From a virus, in IMG/VR virus record IMGVR_UViG_3300045999_007115, positions 1-41,735 of that record: a stretch of DNA of 41,735 nucleotides. One strand, given 5' to 3'. Positions 8,362 to 15,166 of the stretch are shown in pieces. The position numbers were made by a program, and so were the translations under genes. The notes beneath the pieces were generated by a model that saw nothing but the letters and a program-made list of their open reading frames with translations, had not been told where the DNA came from and made no database searches. How positions within the stretch are numbered: position 1 is the stretch's first letter; each line of letters begins with the position of its first letter.

Positions 8362-8643
8362 TTAGAGCGGCTGCAGTTCGCCGCTGGCTGCGAGGGTTGC
8401 GAGGTCGTTCAGGCAGGCCGCTACATCGCGGCTGAGGATTACCTCGGAGCCTGAACGGCTGTTATCCCCGGTGTAATCGCAGGGCGACCAGTATATGCTG
8501 CCTTCTTCATTTTCGTCTATGCGGATGTGGTCGAGCGTGATACCGTACCCGTCGAAATCCCAGCCTAACCGCTCCAGGGCGACGCGGGTGGTGATGAAGC
8601 TGCTTGCGCCTGCGAAGATGTTGGTGGTGGTTGCTACTTGCAT
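8362..8643 (-). CDS. Small protein of unknown function
   Basis: ATG at 8643 gives 93 residues starting MQVATTTNIFAGASSF. A longer upstream start (8745) would run across the promoter and was rejected. The middle is acidic (YGITLDHIRIDENEEGSIYWSPCDY) and the C-terminal half helical. The leftward promoter at 8675-8682 has a leader of only about 25 bases. No family recognised. Confidence 0.6.
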   Translation of the reverse strand: MQVATTTNIFAGASSFITTRVALERLGWDFDGYGITLDHIRIDENEEGSIYWSPCDYTGDNSRSGSEVILSRDVAACLNDLATLAASGELQPL

Positions 8644-8674
8644 GATGTTTTTGTTTTGTGCGTTATTGATAGTA

Positions 8675-8706
8675 CAAATATAATACGCTTTATTATACTT
8701 GTCAAG
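8675..8706 (-). promoter_or_regulatory. Leftward promoter with 27-base dyad (operator copy 1)
   Basis: Read leftward, TATATTTG (8682-8675) is a Bacteroidetes -7 element, and CTTG (8706-8703) sits 20 bases upstream in the -33 position. The same bases form the dyad CAAATATAA, 9 bases, TTATACTTG (8675-8701, one mismatch). It matches the 9859-9885 copy at 24 of 27 positions, including the spacer core. Confidence 0.7.
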
Positions 8707-8743
8707 CATTTTGCAAAATATTTTCAAAAAAAATTCGCGCAAC

Positions 8744-8772
8744 AAAAAAGCCCGGCCAAAATGTGCCGGGCT
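8744..8772 (-). terminator. Intrinsic terminator of the leftward membrane-protein gene
   Basis: AGCCCGGC (8749-8756) pairs with GCCGGGCT (8765-8772) around an 8-base loop. Read leftward, the stem is followed by a run of six T. It ends the transcript of the 8809-9669 gene before the next leftward promoter. Confidence 0.85.
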
Positions 8773-8808
8773 GTAAGTCTCATGAAGTGTTATATGTCGT
8801 TGTTGCGC

Positions 8809-9669
8809 CTACAAGAACGACTGGTAGTAATTGATTTTCGCCTCTGCGTTTTGTATCGCTGCAACCTGGGTGCTTGTGTCGCTTACGCCCTTCTTTTCTT
8901 TGTCGGCGATACGCTGCTTGTTCGTTCGGATGGTGCTGCGTTGCCGCTGAATCATTACCGATAGCAACACGGCGCGTTCCTGTGGCGACATGGATTTTAT
9001 TTCGTCCTCCAGCCCCTCAAACGCTGTGTGTACAACGGTTTTGGGTTCTTCGTGTTGCGCAGGGGCTTGTTGCGGGGCTTGTTGCGCTTCCTGGCGTTCG
9101 CGTAACTCTTGCATTATCTCTGGCCTTTTCTTTTCAGCCGTAACAAGTGCAGGTTGCGCGTTACGTTGCGGGTTAATAGGGCGGCTTTGCGGCGTAACTT
9201 CTACGCTGACGTTACGCTTATACGTTTTCATGCCATAAGCTTCTACGCCCTTAGCAATGAAATTCAGTTCCAGGATGTACCCGAAGCCGATGAGCATTGC
9301 CCCGAACAAGTACACGCTCCAGTAACGGGCTGCGCTCCATGCTGATTCCTCGGCAATATCCTGGACGCTAAAGCCCAATTCTACCAGGGCCACGACGGTG
9401 GCCACGGTGGCGATCACCGGTGGATACTTAGACCTATACCCAGTAGGGTTCAAGAAGTCCATGAACACGACCGCAAAGCGGCCGAATTGAATCATGGCTG
9501 CAGCCGGCACGGCGATGTAAGCGGGTAGGGGAATGATATGAACGTTCAGGGCAGCCGTCACGATGTACGTAATGACGATGCCGAAAAACATAAGCGCGGG
9601 AATGTTGCGCGTGATTCCTTCCATAAGTTCGCGGAAGGTATCAGATTGAAAATTGTGTTGCTGGTTCAT
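8809..9669 (-). CDS. Four-helix membrane protein with charged C-terminal domain
   Basis: The 286-residue protein has four predicted membrane spans (about residues 23-42, 48-70, 83-100 and 113-135). A cytoplasmic Pro/Gln-rich linker (QQAPQQAPAQ) and a coiled-coil-like end follow (RAVLLSVMIQRQRSTIRTNKQRIADKE style). It is the second gene of a leftward operon behind a ribbon-helix-helix regulator. No family is recognised; early expression at the membrane could mean a role in superinfection control or host takeover, but nothing in the sequence proves it. Confidence 0.65.
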   Translation of the reverse strand: MNQQHNFQSDTFRELMEGITRNIPALMFFGIVITYIVTAALNVHIIPLPAYIAVPAAAMIQFGRFAVVFMDFLNPTGYRSKYPPVIATVATVVALVELGFSVQDIAEESAWSAARYWSVYLFGAMLIGFGYILELNFIAKGVEAYGMKTYKRNVSVEVTPQSRPINPQRNAQPALVTAEKKRPEIMQELRERQEAQQAPQQAPAQHEEPKTVVHTAFEGLEDEIKSMSPQERAVLLSVMIQRQRSTIRTNKQRIADKEKKGVSDTSTQVAAIQNAEAKINYYQSFL

Positions 9670-9692
9670 GTTTGTTGGTTTTTTGTGATGAC

Positions 9693-9836
9693 TTAAAGTG
9701 ATTCGATGTACTCCAGGAGCAACTGCGTCATACTGACGCGATAGCCCCTTTCTTGGGAAGTTTTACGCGCTGCCTCTTTAAGGCGATTTCTCGCGCTCAT
9801 GGGCATCTTAAAAAACACTGCTACTACTTTTTCCAT
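9693..9836 (-). CDS. Ribbon-helix-helix (CopG/Arc-like) DNA-binding protein
   Basis: This 47-residue protein fits the fold: an N-terminal beta-strand (KVVAVFFKMP), helix A (SARNRLKEAARKTSQERG) and helix B beginning VSMTQLLLEYIESL. The strand of a dimer would enter the major groove. It is the first leftward gene, about 23 bases from the -7 element at 9859-9866, and lies beside a perfect 9-bp inverted repeat. It is therefore a good candidate to bind that dyad and repress its own and the recT promoter; this is inference. Confidence 0.75.
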   Translation of the reverse strand: MEKVVAVFFKMPMSARNRLKEAARKTSQERGYRVSMTQLLLEYIESL

Positions 9837-9854
9837 AAGTTTTTTCTGTTTTGT

Positions 9855-9885
9855 TTTGCAAATATAATAGGCTTTCTTATATTTG
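9855..9885 (+). promoter_or_regulatory. Divergent overlapping promoters with perfect dyad (operator copy 2)
   Basis: Rightward: TTTG (9855-9858), 19 bases, TATATTTG (9878-9885), matching the Bacteroidetes TTTG/TAnnTTTG spacing, for recT at 9916. Leftward: TATATTTG (9866-9859) for the ribbon-helix-helix operon. The two -7 elements are the arms of a perfect inverted repeat, CAAATATAA, 9 bases, TTATATTTG (9859-9885). The leftward -7 touches the rightward -33, so both promoters can hardly be occupied at once. Confidence 0.8.
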
Positions 9886-9915
9886 TGCTATTATTCAACC
9901 AAAATATTTTTCACC

Positions 9916-10752
9916 ATGCAAGTTCAAAGTATCGCGGGCATTACCCCCGCACAAATCGAAACCCTGGCGCAAGCCGGGGTAATCCCATCAGGCACACCTG
10001 CCGCTCAGGTTGAAGTATTTGCGGAGGCCTGCCGCCAACACGGGCTTTCTCCTTTCAGAAAGGAGATTTACCTGGTACGGTATGGGTCAACCTTTCATAC
10101 CATTGTCGGTATCGAAGGGTTGCAACAGAAAGCAGCCAGGACAGGCCGCTTTGCCGGGGTAGATTCAGAGCAGTACGACCTCAAGTCTGACGGCTCGTTC
10201 TTAACCGCTGCCGAGGTCAAAGCACAAGGGCGACGCCCTGTGTCGTGTACCGTAACCATTTACGCTATCATTAGCGGTATCCGGTGCCCGTTCACAGCTA
10301 CGGCGTTGTTCGATGAGTTCTACCCGAACCCAACAAACAAGGCGGCGTCTATGCCCTTCAACATGATTGCCAAGTGCGCCCGCGCAAAAGCCCTTAAAAT
10401 GGCTTTCAGCGACGAGCTTAGCGGGCTGCATATTGAAGAAGAGGCCGCTGCCTTCGAGGATAAGACTATCGCGGCTGTCCAGGTAAACCCCGCTAAAGGG
10501 GTGGACGTCGAGCAACTTCAACAAGACATAAACATGTGCGGCAACAAAAACAGCCTGCTGCTCTTGTACAAAAGCAACCCCGAATACCGCCACCACGCCG
10601 CATTGTTCACCGCTCGCCGCGAAGAGATAGAGGCTTTAGAAGCGGAGGAAATGAAAATGCCCGACGCGAAAGAAATTAAGCGCATGATTGACACGATTGA
10701 GAATGTGCTGGATACTGACTTAGTCGGCAAAACGGAGGGCGAAGATGAGTAA
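9916..10752 (+). CDS. recT: RecT-family single-strand annealing protein
   Basis: The 278-residue protein carries the RecT/Bet core: SPFRKEIYLVRYGSTF then HTIVGIEGLQQKAARTGRFAG at about 45-81, and later FNMIAKCARAKALKMAF with an acidic helix. It anneals complementary single strands during phage recombination or replication. ATG 9916 is chosen, since the earlier ATG 9883 lies inside the -7 element. It overlaps the next gene, a RecE-like nuclease, by 8 bases, giving a classic recombinase pair. Confidence 0.9.
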   Translation: MQVQSIAGITPAQIETLAQAGVIPSGTPAAQVEVFAEACRQHGLSPFRKEIYLVRYGSTFHTIVGIEGLQQKAARTGRFAGVDSEQYDLKSDGSFLTAAEVKAQGRRPVSCTVTIYAIISGIRCPFTATALFDEFYPNPTNKAASMPFNMIAKCARAKALKMAFSDELSGLHIEEEAAAFEDKTIAAVQVNPAKGVDVEQLQQDINMCGNKNSLLLLYKSNPEYRHHAALFTARREEIEALEAEEMKMPDAKEIKRMIDTIENVLDTDLVGKTEGEDE

Positions 10753-11548
10753 GAATATCACACACCTCTCATTTAGCCGCTTGAAAGCCCTAGCGCACTC
10801 CCCGCTGGCGCTTCAACGCTACATCGAGCAAACCCGCTCCGCCACGAAGGCGATGGACGAGGGTACGCTCCTGGACGTGCTTTTGTTTACGCCAGATAAG
10901 TTCGATGAGGTGTTTTACCTCATGCCCGACGTGAAAAAGCCCACGGCCGCCCAGGTGAACGCGAAAAAGCCAAGCGATGAAACGCTGGCACAGATCGCCG
11001 CCTGGGAGGCCATGATTGCCGAAAAGGGCACCCGCATAGGTATCAGCGCGGAGCAGCTTCTCGAAGCCCGCATCCTGGAGCAAGCTATCCGCAATAATTC
11101 TACCGTTGCCTTTCAAGGGCTTTTGCATCCCGAAAACTTTAAGTTTCAGGTGCCCGTCGAGTTCTTTTACAAGGGCTTTAAGCACCGGGGGATAAAGGAC
11201 GCCGAAGGCAGAGACCGCAACGGCAACCGCGTGGTTTGGGACCTAAAGCGGATGGGCGGTAGGAGCGGGGAGGCGTTGGTGCGGGCACAGATACGGGCTA
11301 ATCTATATCACTTACAAGGGGCTATCTACTGCCATGAGGCCGACCTGGCAGGCGAGCCGCTGAAGTATTACATTATCGCCGTGGACAATGAAGGGTATGT
11401 TACTCCCTTTGAAATCGGCCGCGATGCCCGTGAAAAAGCGCGTTACCTTTGGCATAAGTTAATCTCCGCCGCGCACCGCGTGAACCTTGAAGGCATGGAC
11501 ATGGGGTGCGAGTTCTGGGGGGACAGCGAAGGGTTTTTTCAGTTCTGA
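10745..11548 (+). CDS. RecE-like exonuclease (PD-(D/E)XK fold)
   Basis: The 267-residue protein resembles exodeoxyribonuclease VIII-like phage nucleases. It opens SFSRLKALAHSPLALQRY, followed by DEGTLLDVLLFTPDKFDE at 38-55. Nuclease residues lie at D152 (HRGIKDA) and D166/K168 (VWDLKR), and the YHLQGAIY motif holds Q191. It would resect duplex ends to give single strands for the RecT partner encoded just upstream. A strong terminator follows. Confidence 0.85.
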   Translation: MSKNITHLSFSRLKALAHSPLALQRYIEQTRSATKAMDEGTLLDVLLFTPDKFDEVFYLMPDVKKPTAAQVNAKKPSDETLAQIAAWEAMIAEKGTRIGISAEQLLEARILEQAIRNNSTVAFQGLLHPENFKFQVPVEFFYKGFKHRGIKDAEGRDRNGNRVVWDLKRMGGRSGEALVRAQIRANLYHLQGAIYCHEADLAGEPLKYYIIAVDNEGYVTPFEIGRDAREKARYLWHKLISAAHRVNLEGMDMGCEFWGDSEGFFQF

Positions 11549-11579
11549 TAGTGAGTTTAGAGTTTTTCATACGCATTGG

Positions 11580-11606
11580 CCGGGGGCACCTTCGCCCCCG
11601 GTTTTT
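11580..11606 (+). terminator. Intrinsic terminator after recT-recE
   Basis: CCGGGGGC (11580-11587) pairs with GCCCCCGG (11594-11601) around a 6-base loop, followed by T5. It separates the recombination pair from the small genes that follow. Confidence 0.9.
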
Positions 11607-11620
11607 CAAAACCAAAAAAC

Positions 11621-11899
11621 ATGAGCAAAGAAAGAAACGATTGCTACAAGTGCCCGCACCGTCGGGAGGTGCCTGGGAGTGCGCACAGCGAGTGCGCGTT
11701 AGGCATGCCGATTAAATTGCGCTTCATGCGGGCACACGCAGAAGGTAACCTGCCTCTTACTTTCACGAATAAGGAGACCGGAGACCTCATGCTGAAATTC
11801 GACCCGCAAGGGGTAAAAATGGGGTGGTGTACCTGGCCTGTGAACTTCGACCCGGTTTGGGTCGAGTGTTACCTGCCCATTGAGAAAACCAACGAATAA
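11621..11899 (+). CDS. Small cysteine-containing protein
   Basis: Starting at ATG 11621, after the terminator and an A-rich leader, this encodes 92 residues. The N-terminus has CYKCPHRR and a further Cys (SECALG), then a Cys near WCTWPV; four Cys could form a zinc site. An earlier in-frame ATG (11576) lies within the terminator. No family is recognised. A second terminator follows at 11919. Confidence 0.6.
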   Translation: MSKERNDCYKCPHRREVPGSAHSECALGMPIKLRFMRAHAEGNLPLTFTNKETGDLMLKFDPQGVKMGWCTWPVNFDPVWVECYLPIEKTNE

Positions 11900-11918
11900 T
11901 TATTTGCATGACCTTCGG

Positions 11919-11951
11919 CACCCCGTTGACTTCAACGGGGTGTTTTTTTTT
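11919..11951 (+). terminator. Intrinsic terminator
   Basis: CACCCCGTTG (11919-11928) pairs with CAACGGGGTG (11933-11942) around a 4-base loop, followed by T8. It ends only 13 bases before the next start codon, so the downstream gene needs read-through or its own weak promoter. Confidence 0.9.
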
Positions 11952-11964
11952 CAATCAACAAGAC

Positions 11965-12246
11965 ATGAAAATTAAAGACACATTCGACTTGCAAGACTTG
12001 GTTAAGCATGGCTTTTTTCGCGTAACAAAAGAGAAGTGCGAACAAGAAAATATTGACCATGACGATTTTGGCTATTGGCATTGGATGAAAATCATAGACT
12101 ACTCGCGGAGAGGGCAATTCTATTGCTACCTGCTTCACGAATCCACGCGCAATATCCACCTCATTGCTACCAATCCGAACGGCGGGGGGTCGGCAATCCT
12201 GATGGATGATACATTGATTCAACTTAAAGAAGCAGGGGCGATATGA
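11965..12246 (+). CDS. Small protein of unknown function
   Basis: Starting at MKIKDTF (ATG 11965), this encodes 93 residues, probably alpha/beta (FGYWHWMKIIDYSRRGQFYCYLL; STRNIHLIATNPNGGGSAIL). An earlier ATG at 11908 lies in the terminator. Its stop overlaps the next start (ATGA at 12243). No family recognised. Confidence 0.6.
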   Translation: MKIKDTFDLQDLVKHGFFRVTKEKCEQENIDHDDFGYWHWMKIIDYSRRGQFYCYLLHESTRNIHLIATNPNGGGSAILMDDTLIQLKEAGAI

Positions 12247-12428
12247 ATGAACAAAAATTCAACCCAGGCGACCACGTTGTAAAGGTATCCGGCTACCGCT
12301 ATCCCGGTATTGTCGTGGCCGCATTTCAGAACCTGGCAGGCCAATGGCGGTATGTCGTGGAGTGCACCGTGCCGGAGGTGGCCGGGATGCTGCATATCTA
12401 CAACGGGGGGCAATTAGAGAAAAGGTAA
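12243..12428 (+). CDS. Small SH3-like beta protein
   Basis: The 61-residue protein has the pattern FNPGDHVVKVSGYRYPGIVVAAF, then WRYVVECTVPE and LHIYNGGQLE. This is a compact beta-barrel pattern widespread in small phage proteins that carry no assigned function. It is coupled to the previous gene by a 4-base overlap. A second in-frame ATG (12247) could also start it. Confidence 0.6.
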   Translation: MNEQKFNPGDHVVKVSGYRYPGIVVAAFQNLAGQWRYVVECTVPEVAGMLHIYNGGQLEKR

Positions 12429-12446
12429 AAAAACTTTCACCACTAT

Positions 12447-12477
12447 TTGAAAATATAAAAAACCTTATTATATTTGC
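12447..12477 (+). promoter_or_regulatory. Promoter of leader RNA 1, with dyad (operator copy 3)
   Basis: TTTG (12447-12450), 19 bases, TATATTTG (12470-12477): an exact Bacteroidetes promoter. Bases 12451-12477 also form the dyad AAAATATAA, 9 bases, TTATATTTG, differing from the perfect operator by one arm base. Transcription should begin near 12483, at the foot of the first hairpin of the leader RNA. Confidence 0.75.
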
Positions 12478-12481
12478 TAAA

Positions 12482-12572
12482 GCATTTCACAGGGGTAGGA
12501 GCCTCTGAAATGCAGGCTTAAAAAACCTGTTTGCCCCTGGTATACTCCTACATGCCAGGGGCTTATTTTTTT
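12482..12572 (+). ncRNA. Kissing-loop leader RNA, copy 1
   Basis: P1: GCATTTCA (12482-12489) pairs with TGAAATGC (12506-12513); a 1x1 mismatch and 3 inner pairs close the 8-base loop GGTAGGAG (12494-12501). P2: a small AGG/CCT hairpin (12514-12528). P3: an 11-bp stem from 12533 to 12562 with 8-base loop ACTCCTAC (12544-12551), followed by a T-rich tract to 12572. Loop bases 2-8 (GTAGGAG and CTCCTAC) are perfectly complementary. P3 looks like an intrinsic terminator 21 bases before the ParB-like gene, so it may gate that gene. I do not recognise the RNA class. Confidence 0.75.
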
Positions 12573-12593
12573 CATCACTTAAATTTTTCAATC

Positions 12594-13385
12594 ATGACAG
12601 TCACGCAACCAATGGCGCAAGTAGTAGGCCACGTATGCCAGACGATGGATTACAGTCTTTTTAAAACATTGAAAGGCAACCGCACTATTAACCAGGCGCA
12701 CCTGTACCGCCTAACCAAAAGCATAGGGGAGCAATACCTGCTTTCGCCTATCGTGGTGAATGATCGCTTTGAAATCATTGACGGGCAACACCGCTTCAAC
12801 GCTGCAAAGGCCAACAACCTGCCTATTAACTACATCATTGCCCCTGGGTACGGGTTGAAGGAGGTTCAAGTGTTGAACACTAATTCCAGCAACTGGAGGA
12901 ATGAGGACTACCTTAAAGCTTATTGCGATATGGGTTTTGAGCCATACATCAAGTTCAGGAGTTTTATGAAGCGTTGGCCTGATTTCAAGTTTGCCGCTGC
13001 TTTTGCGATTGCATGCCAAAGGAGTTCTTACTCGGTGCCAGGCAGCAACAAGGCATTAAGGAGTGAAACCAACAAAAAAGGCTCTATCCACAAGAATATT
13101 TTTTCAAGTGGCGAACTGACGTTAGCCGATCCCGCAATTATCGAAAAGACGGCCAAGCAAATCACCGACTTCAAACCGTACTACGCAGACTATAACCGGG
13201 TTATTTTCGTACAAGCTATGTTGGGCGTTTTTTCCCTGGAGCAATACGACCATGAGAAAATGATTCAAAAGCTGAAGCTGCAACCAAACGCCATGGTAAA
13301 CTGCGTTTCAATCAAGCAATACCGCCAACTCCTTACCGAAATCTACAACTATCGCAGCCGCGATAAAGTATCGTTAGAATTTTAG
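12594..13385 (+). CDS. ParB/sulfiredoxin-fold nuclease-like protein
   Basis: The 263-residue protein has a ParB-N/Srx-like core at about 50-71 (LSPIVVNDRFEII then DGQHRFNAA, with GQHRF at 64-68), preceded by a helical recognition segment. The remainder is helical and unassigned. Phage proteins of this fold act as nucleases, partition-like DNA binders or regulators; I cannot choose. It is preceded by leader RNA 1 and followed by a terminator, so it is a one-gene transcription unit. The earlier ATG (12531) lies in the leader hairpin. Confidence 0.65.
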   Translation: MTVTQPMAQVVGHVCQTMDYSLFKTLKGNRTINQAHLYRLTKSIGEQYLLSPIVVNDRFEIIDGQHRFNAAKANNLPINYIIAPGYGLKEVQVLNTNSSNWRNEDYLKAYCDMGFEPYIKFRSFMKRWPDFKFAAAFAIACQRSSYSVPGSNKALRSETNKKGSIHKNIFSSGELTLADPAIIEKTAKQITDFKPYYADYNRVIFVQAMLGVFSLEQYDHEKMIQKLKLQPNAMVNCVSIKQYRQLLTEIYNYRSRDKVSLEF

Positions 13386-13406
13386 GGTTTTCATTAGTAA
13401 CTTTTT

Positions 13407-13442
13407 CACCCCCGGCAATGCGTTACTTGTCGGGGGTTTTTT
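13407..13442 (+). terminator. Intrinsic terminator after the ParB-like gene
   Basis: ACCCCCG (13408-13414) pairs with CGGGGGT (13431-13437), extended inward by CAA/TTG, followed by T6. It has an 8-base loop like the leader RNAs, but no complementary partner loop was found upstream. Confidence 0.85.
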
Positions 13443-13472
13443 CTACCTTGACCATCCCGTTGACGCCACCAA

Positions 13473-13547
13473 CATGGTTCTACTAAACCCCGCCCAATTG
13501 TTCACCTTAGAAGAAAAATTACACGTATGCAAAACGAACACGGACTA
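13473..13547 (+). CDS. Possible 24-residue peptide
   Basis: ATG 13473 opens a short frame (MVLLNPAQLFTLEEKLHV...) that overlaps the next gene's start by 21 bases. The spacing and overlap suit a leader peptide or coupled small gene, but it is short and may be chance. Confidence 0.25.
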
Positions 13548-13757
13548 ACGCCACCCATCGCATGGAAAAAAACAGCCTGGAATTGGCAGGCCATTGACGC
13601 CGATGGCAGCGTTTACACCTTCAAAGAAAAGCCAATCCAGGCGGCTGACGGCTGGCAATCGCAGAACCCCGCATTGTGTATGGAGTGGGGGAAAAGGAAA
13701 CCGCCAAAAGATTTTACCAAATGCCTCTGGGAGAGGCCAAAATTCAACAACCAATGA
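13527..13757 (+). CDS. Small protein of unknown function
   Basis: A 76-residue, Trp- and Lys-rich protein (IAWKKTAWNWQAIDADGSVYTF). It ends with a TGATG overlap onto the next gene, which supports real translation. No family recognised. Confidence 0.5.
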   Translation: MQNEHGLTPPIAWKKTAWNWQAIDADGSVYTFKEKPIQAADGWQSQNPALCMEWGKRKPPKDFTKCLWERPKFNNQ

Positions 13758-14053
13758 TGTACCAACTCAACAAATACTCCTTCGCTATCGAAGAAACCCC
13801 CAACGCGCACCCCGTTTCAAAGCACTTCGTAATGATAGGGAAGCACAAGCGGGCTAAGGATAGTTCGTTCACCTACTACGCCGAAACCCTGCAAGAAGCC
13901 CAGGCCAAAGTAGCCGAACTGAAAGCGGACAAAATCAAGGACCTGGAGCGCGCTATCCAATACCACGAAGACCAGGCACTATACAACCGTGGCAGGTTGG
14001 CGGCTATCCTGAAAGAACACCATCCCGACGCCGGGAAGGTGATAAAAGACTAA
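13757..14053 (+). CDS. Small helical protein of unknown function
   Basis: ATG 13757 sits in a TGATG overlap with the previous stop and gives 98 residues. The N-terminal part looks beta (YQLNKYSFAIEETPN); the C-terminal half is a long helix (AETLQEAQAKVAELKADKI) ending with a basic tail. It lies two bases before the methyltransferase gene, in the same operon. Confidence 0.55.
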   Translation: MYQLNKYSFAIEETPNAHPVSKHFVMIGKHKRAKDSSFTYYAETLQEAQAKVAELKADKIKDLERAIQYHEDQALYNRGRLAAILKEHHPDAGKVIKD

Positions 14054-14055
14054 CC

Positions 14056-14832
14056 ATGCTTACACTAACGAATGAGGATTGTATGCAGATGATGGCGCGG
14101 TATCCTGATGGGTATTTCGACCTGTGCATAATTGACCCGCCATACGGTACAATGCACTGCGCTTGGGATGACGCTGCCGACTTGGAAAAGTGGATAGCGG
14201 AAATATACCGCGTCTTAAAGGCAGACGGTACGCTTATCTGTTTCGGCCAGCAGCCTATGTTTAGCCGCGTTGTGGGCATTATGGGGGATAGGTTCAGCCA
14301 CGAACTGATATGGGAGAAAACCATGAAAGGGGGGTTTTTAAACGCTAACCGGATGCCCCTCCGCGAACATGAAAATATAGCCGTGTCGAAGGTGAAAAAG
14401 GCGGTGTACTATAAGCGGAACGATGTATGGAAGGATAATAAAAAAACAGGCCACAAAGTCAGGGTAAACGATAAAGACGTTGACGCAAAGCTATATGGCC
14501 AACAAAAAAACAGGCCAAACTATGTGCATACCGGATACTATGCCCCGGGCAGCATCGTTCGTGTGAGCAATTGGAACGGGGCAATTTTCGGGGATAACTC
14601 TAATGCCTCTATTCATCCAACACAGAAGCCTGTGGAAATATACCGTTGGCTGCTCGCTCACTATGCCCGCCCCGGTGCGCAGGTATTGGATTGCTTCTTA
14701 GGCAGCGCATCCATCGCCATTGCCTGCCACGACTACGGCTATGACTTGACAGGCTGCGAACTTGACCCGGAGTACTTCGCCGCTGCGATGAAAAGGGTAG
14801 AAGCACACACCGCCCAGCAAAAACTTTTCTGA
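14056..14832 (+). CDS. DNA methyltransferase, beta-type (N6-adenine or N4-cytosine)
   Basis: The 258-residue protein has catalytic motif IV DPPYG at 27-31, then a middle region likely holding target recognition. HPTQKP (187-192) and the SAM-binding motif I DCFLGSAS (212-219) follow. The IV-then-I order marks the beta class. No restriction endonuclease lies nearby, so it is an orphan enzyme, probably protecting phage DNA from host restriction or marking it for regulation. Target sequence cannot be read from the protein. Confidence 0.9.
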   Translation: MLTLTNEDCMQMMARYPDGYFDLCIIDPPYGTMHCAWDDAADLEKWIAEIYRVLKADGTLICFGQQPMFSRVVGIMGDRFSHELIWEKTMKGGFLNANRMPLREHENIAVSKVKKAVYYKRNDVWKDNKKTGHKVRVNDKDVDAKLYGQQKNRPNYVHTGYYAPGSIVRVSNWNGAIFGDNSNASIHPTQKPVEIYRWLLAHYARPGAQVLDCFLGSASIAIACHDYGYDLTGCELDPEYFAAAMKRVEAHTAQQKLF

Positions 14833-14859
14833 AAAGTAGCGCGGTATTGGATAGTTTCT

Positions 14860-14867
14860 TATATTTG
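14860..14867 (+). promoter_or_regulatory. Promoter -7 element for leader RNA 2
   Basis: TATATTTG (14860-14867) matches the Bacteroidetes -7 consensus and stands 4 bases before the outer stem of the second leader RNA. No convincing -33 TTTG is present at the usual distance. The right dyad arm is present, but the left arm is not. Confidence 0.6.
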
Positions 14868-14870
14868 TGA

Positions 14871-14959
14871 TGCGATAACGCGAGCCTGCTACCTGGCGTT
14901 ACTGCATGGTGTAATCACCTCAATGGGGCAATGTGTAGCAGCGTTGCCCCTTTTCTTTT
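14871..14959 (+). ncRNA. Kissing-loop leader RNA, copy 2
   Basis: P1: TAACGC (14876-14881) pairs with GCGTTA (14896-14901), extended below by TGC/GCA; a 1x1 G-G mismatch and 2 pairs close the 8-base loop CCTGCTAC (14885-14892). P2: GGTG/CACC (14908-14919). P3: a 9-bp stem from 14925 to 14950 with 8-base loop TGTAGCAG (14934-14941), then a T-rich tract. Loop bases 2-8 (CTGCTAC and GTAGCAG) are perfectly complementary. The layout equals copy 1 while the sequence differs. The next start codon is 11 bases beyond the T-tract. Confidence 0.75.
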
Positions 14960-14970
14960 ATCCTAACATC

Positions 14971-15153
14971 ATGAGCGAGCAATCAAAATACCCTAACGAC
15001 CACAGTTGGGCTACGAATTGGGAACCGAGCAAAAACCGATGCCCCGACTGTGGGGCGCTATTGTGGGAAGCGCCGCAATATGTAGAACCCGACGATGAAG
15101 AAGAGCGCAAAAAATTGTGCTGTGGGGATTGCGGTTTTTCAGATGAAATATAG
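14971..15153 (+). CDS. Small zinc-ribbon protein
   Basis: Starting at ATG 14971, just after leader RNA 2, this encodes 60 residues with two Cys pairs: CPDC (24-27) and CCGDC near the C-terminus, separated by an acidic stretch. This fits a four-Cys zinc ribbon that could bind nucleic acid or protein. Upstream ATG 14923 lies within the leader hairpin. Confidence 0.65.
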   Translation: MSEQSKYPNDHSWATNWEPSKNRCPDCGALLWEAPQYVEPDDEEERKKLCCGDCGFSDEI

Positions 15154-15161
15154 TATCTTTA
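15154..15161 (+). promoter_or_regulatory. Weak promoter element for leader RNA 3
   Basis: TATCTTTA (15154-15161) matches TAnnTTTG except for the last base and lies 5 bases before the P1 stem of leader RNA 3. It overlaps the last codon region of the zinc-ribbon gene. Support is moderate only. Confidence 0.4.
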
Positions 15162-15166
15162 TGAGG

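Noticed and set aside
9883-9915. Earlier start for recT at 9883
   Set aside because: That ATG lies inside the -7 promoter element, and the family N-terminus fits ATG 9916.
13407-13442. Fourth copy of the kissing-loop RNA
   Set aside because: It has an 8-base loop and T-tract, but no upstream hairpin carries a 7-base complement (only GTAAC is found), so it is treated as a plain terminator.
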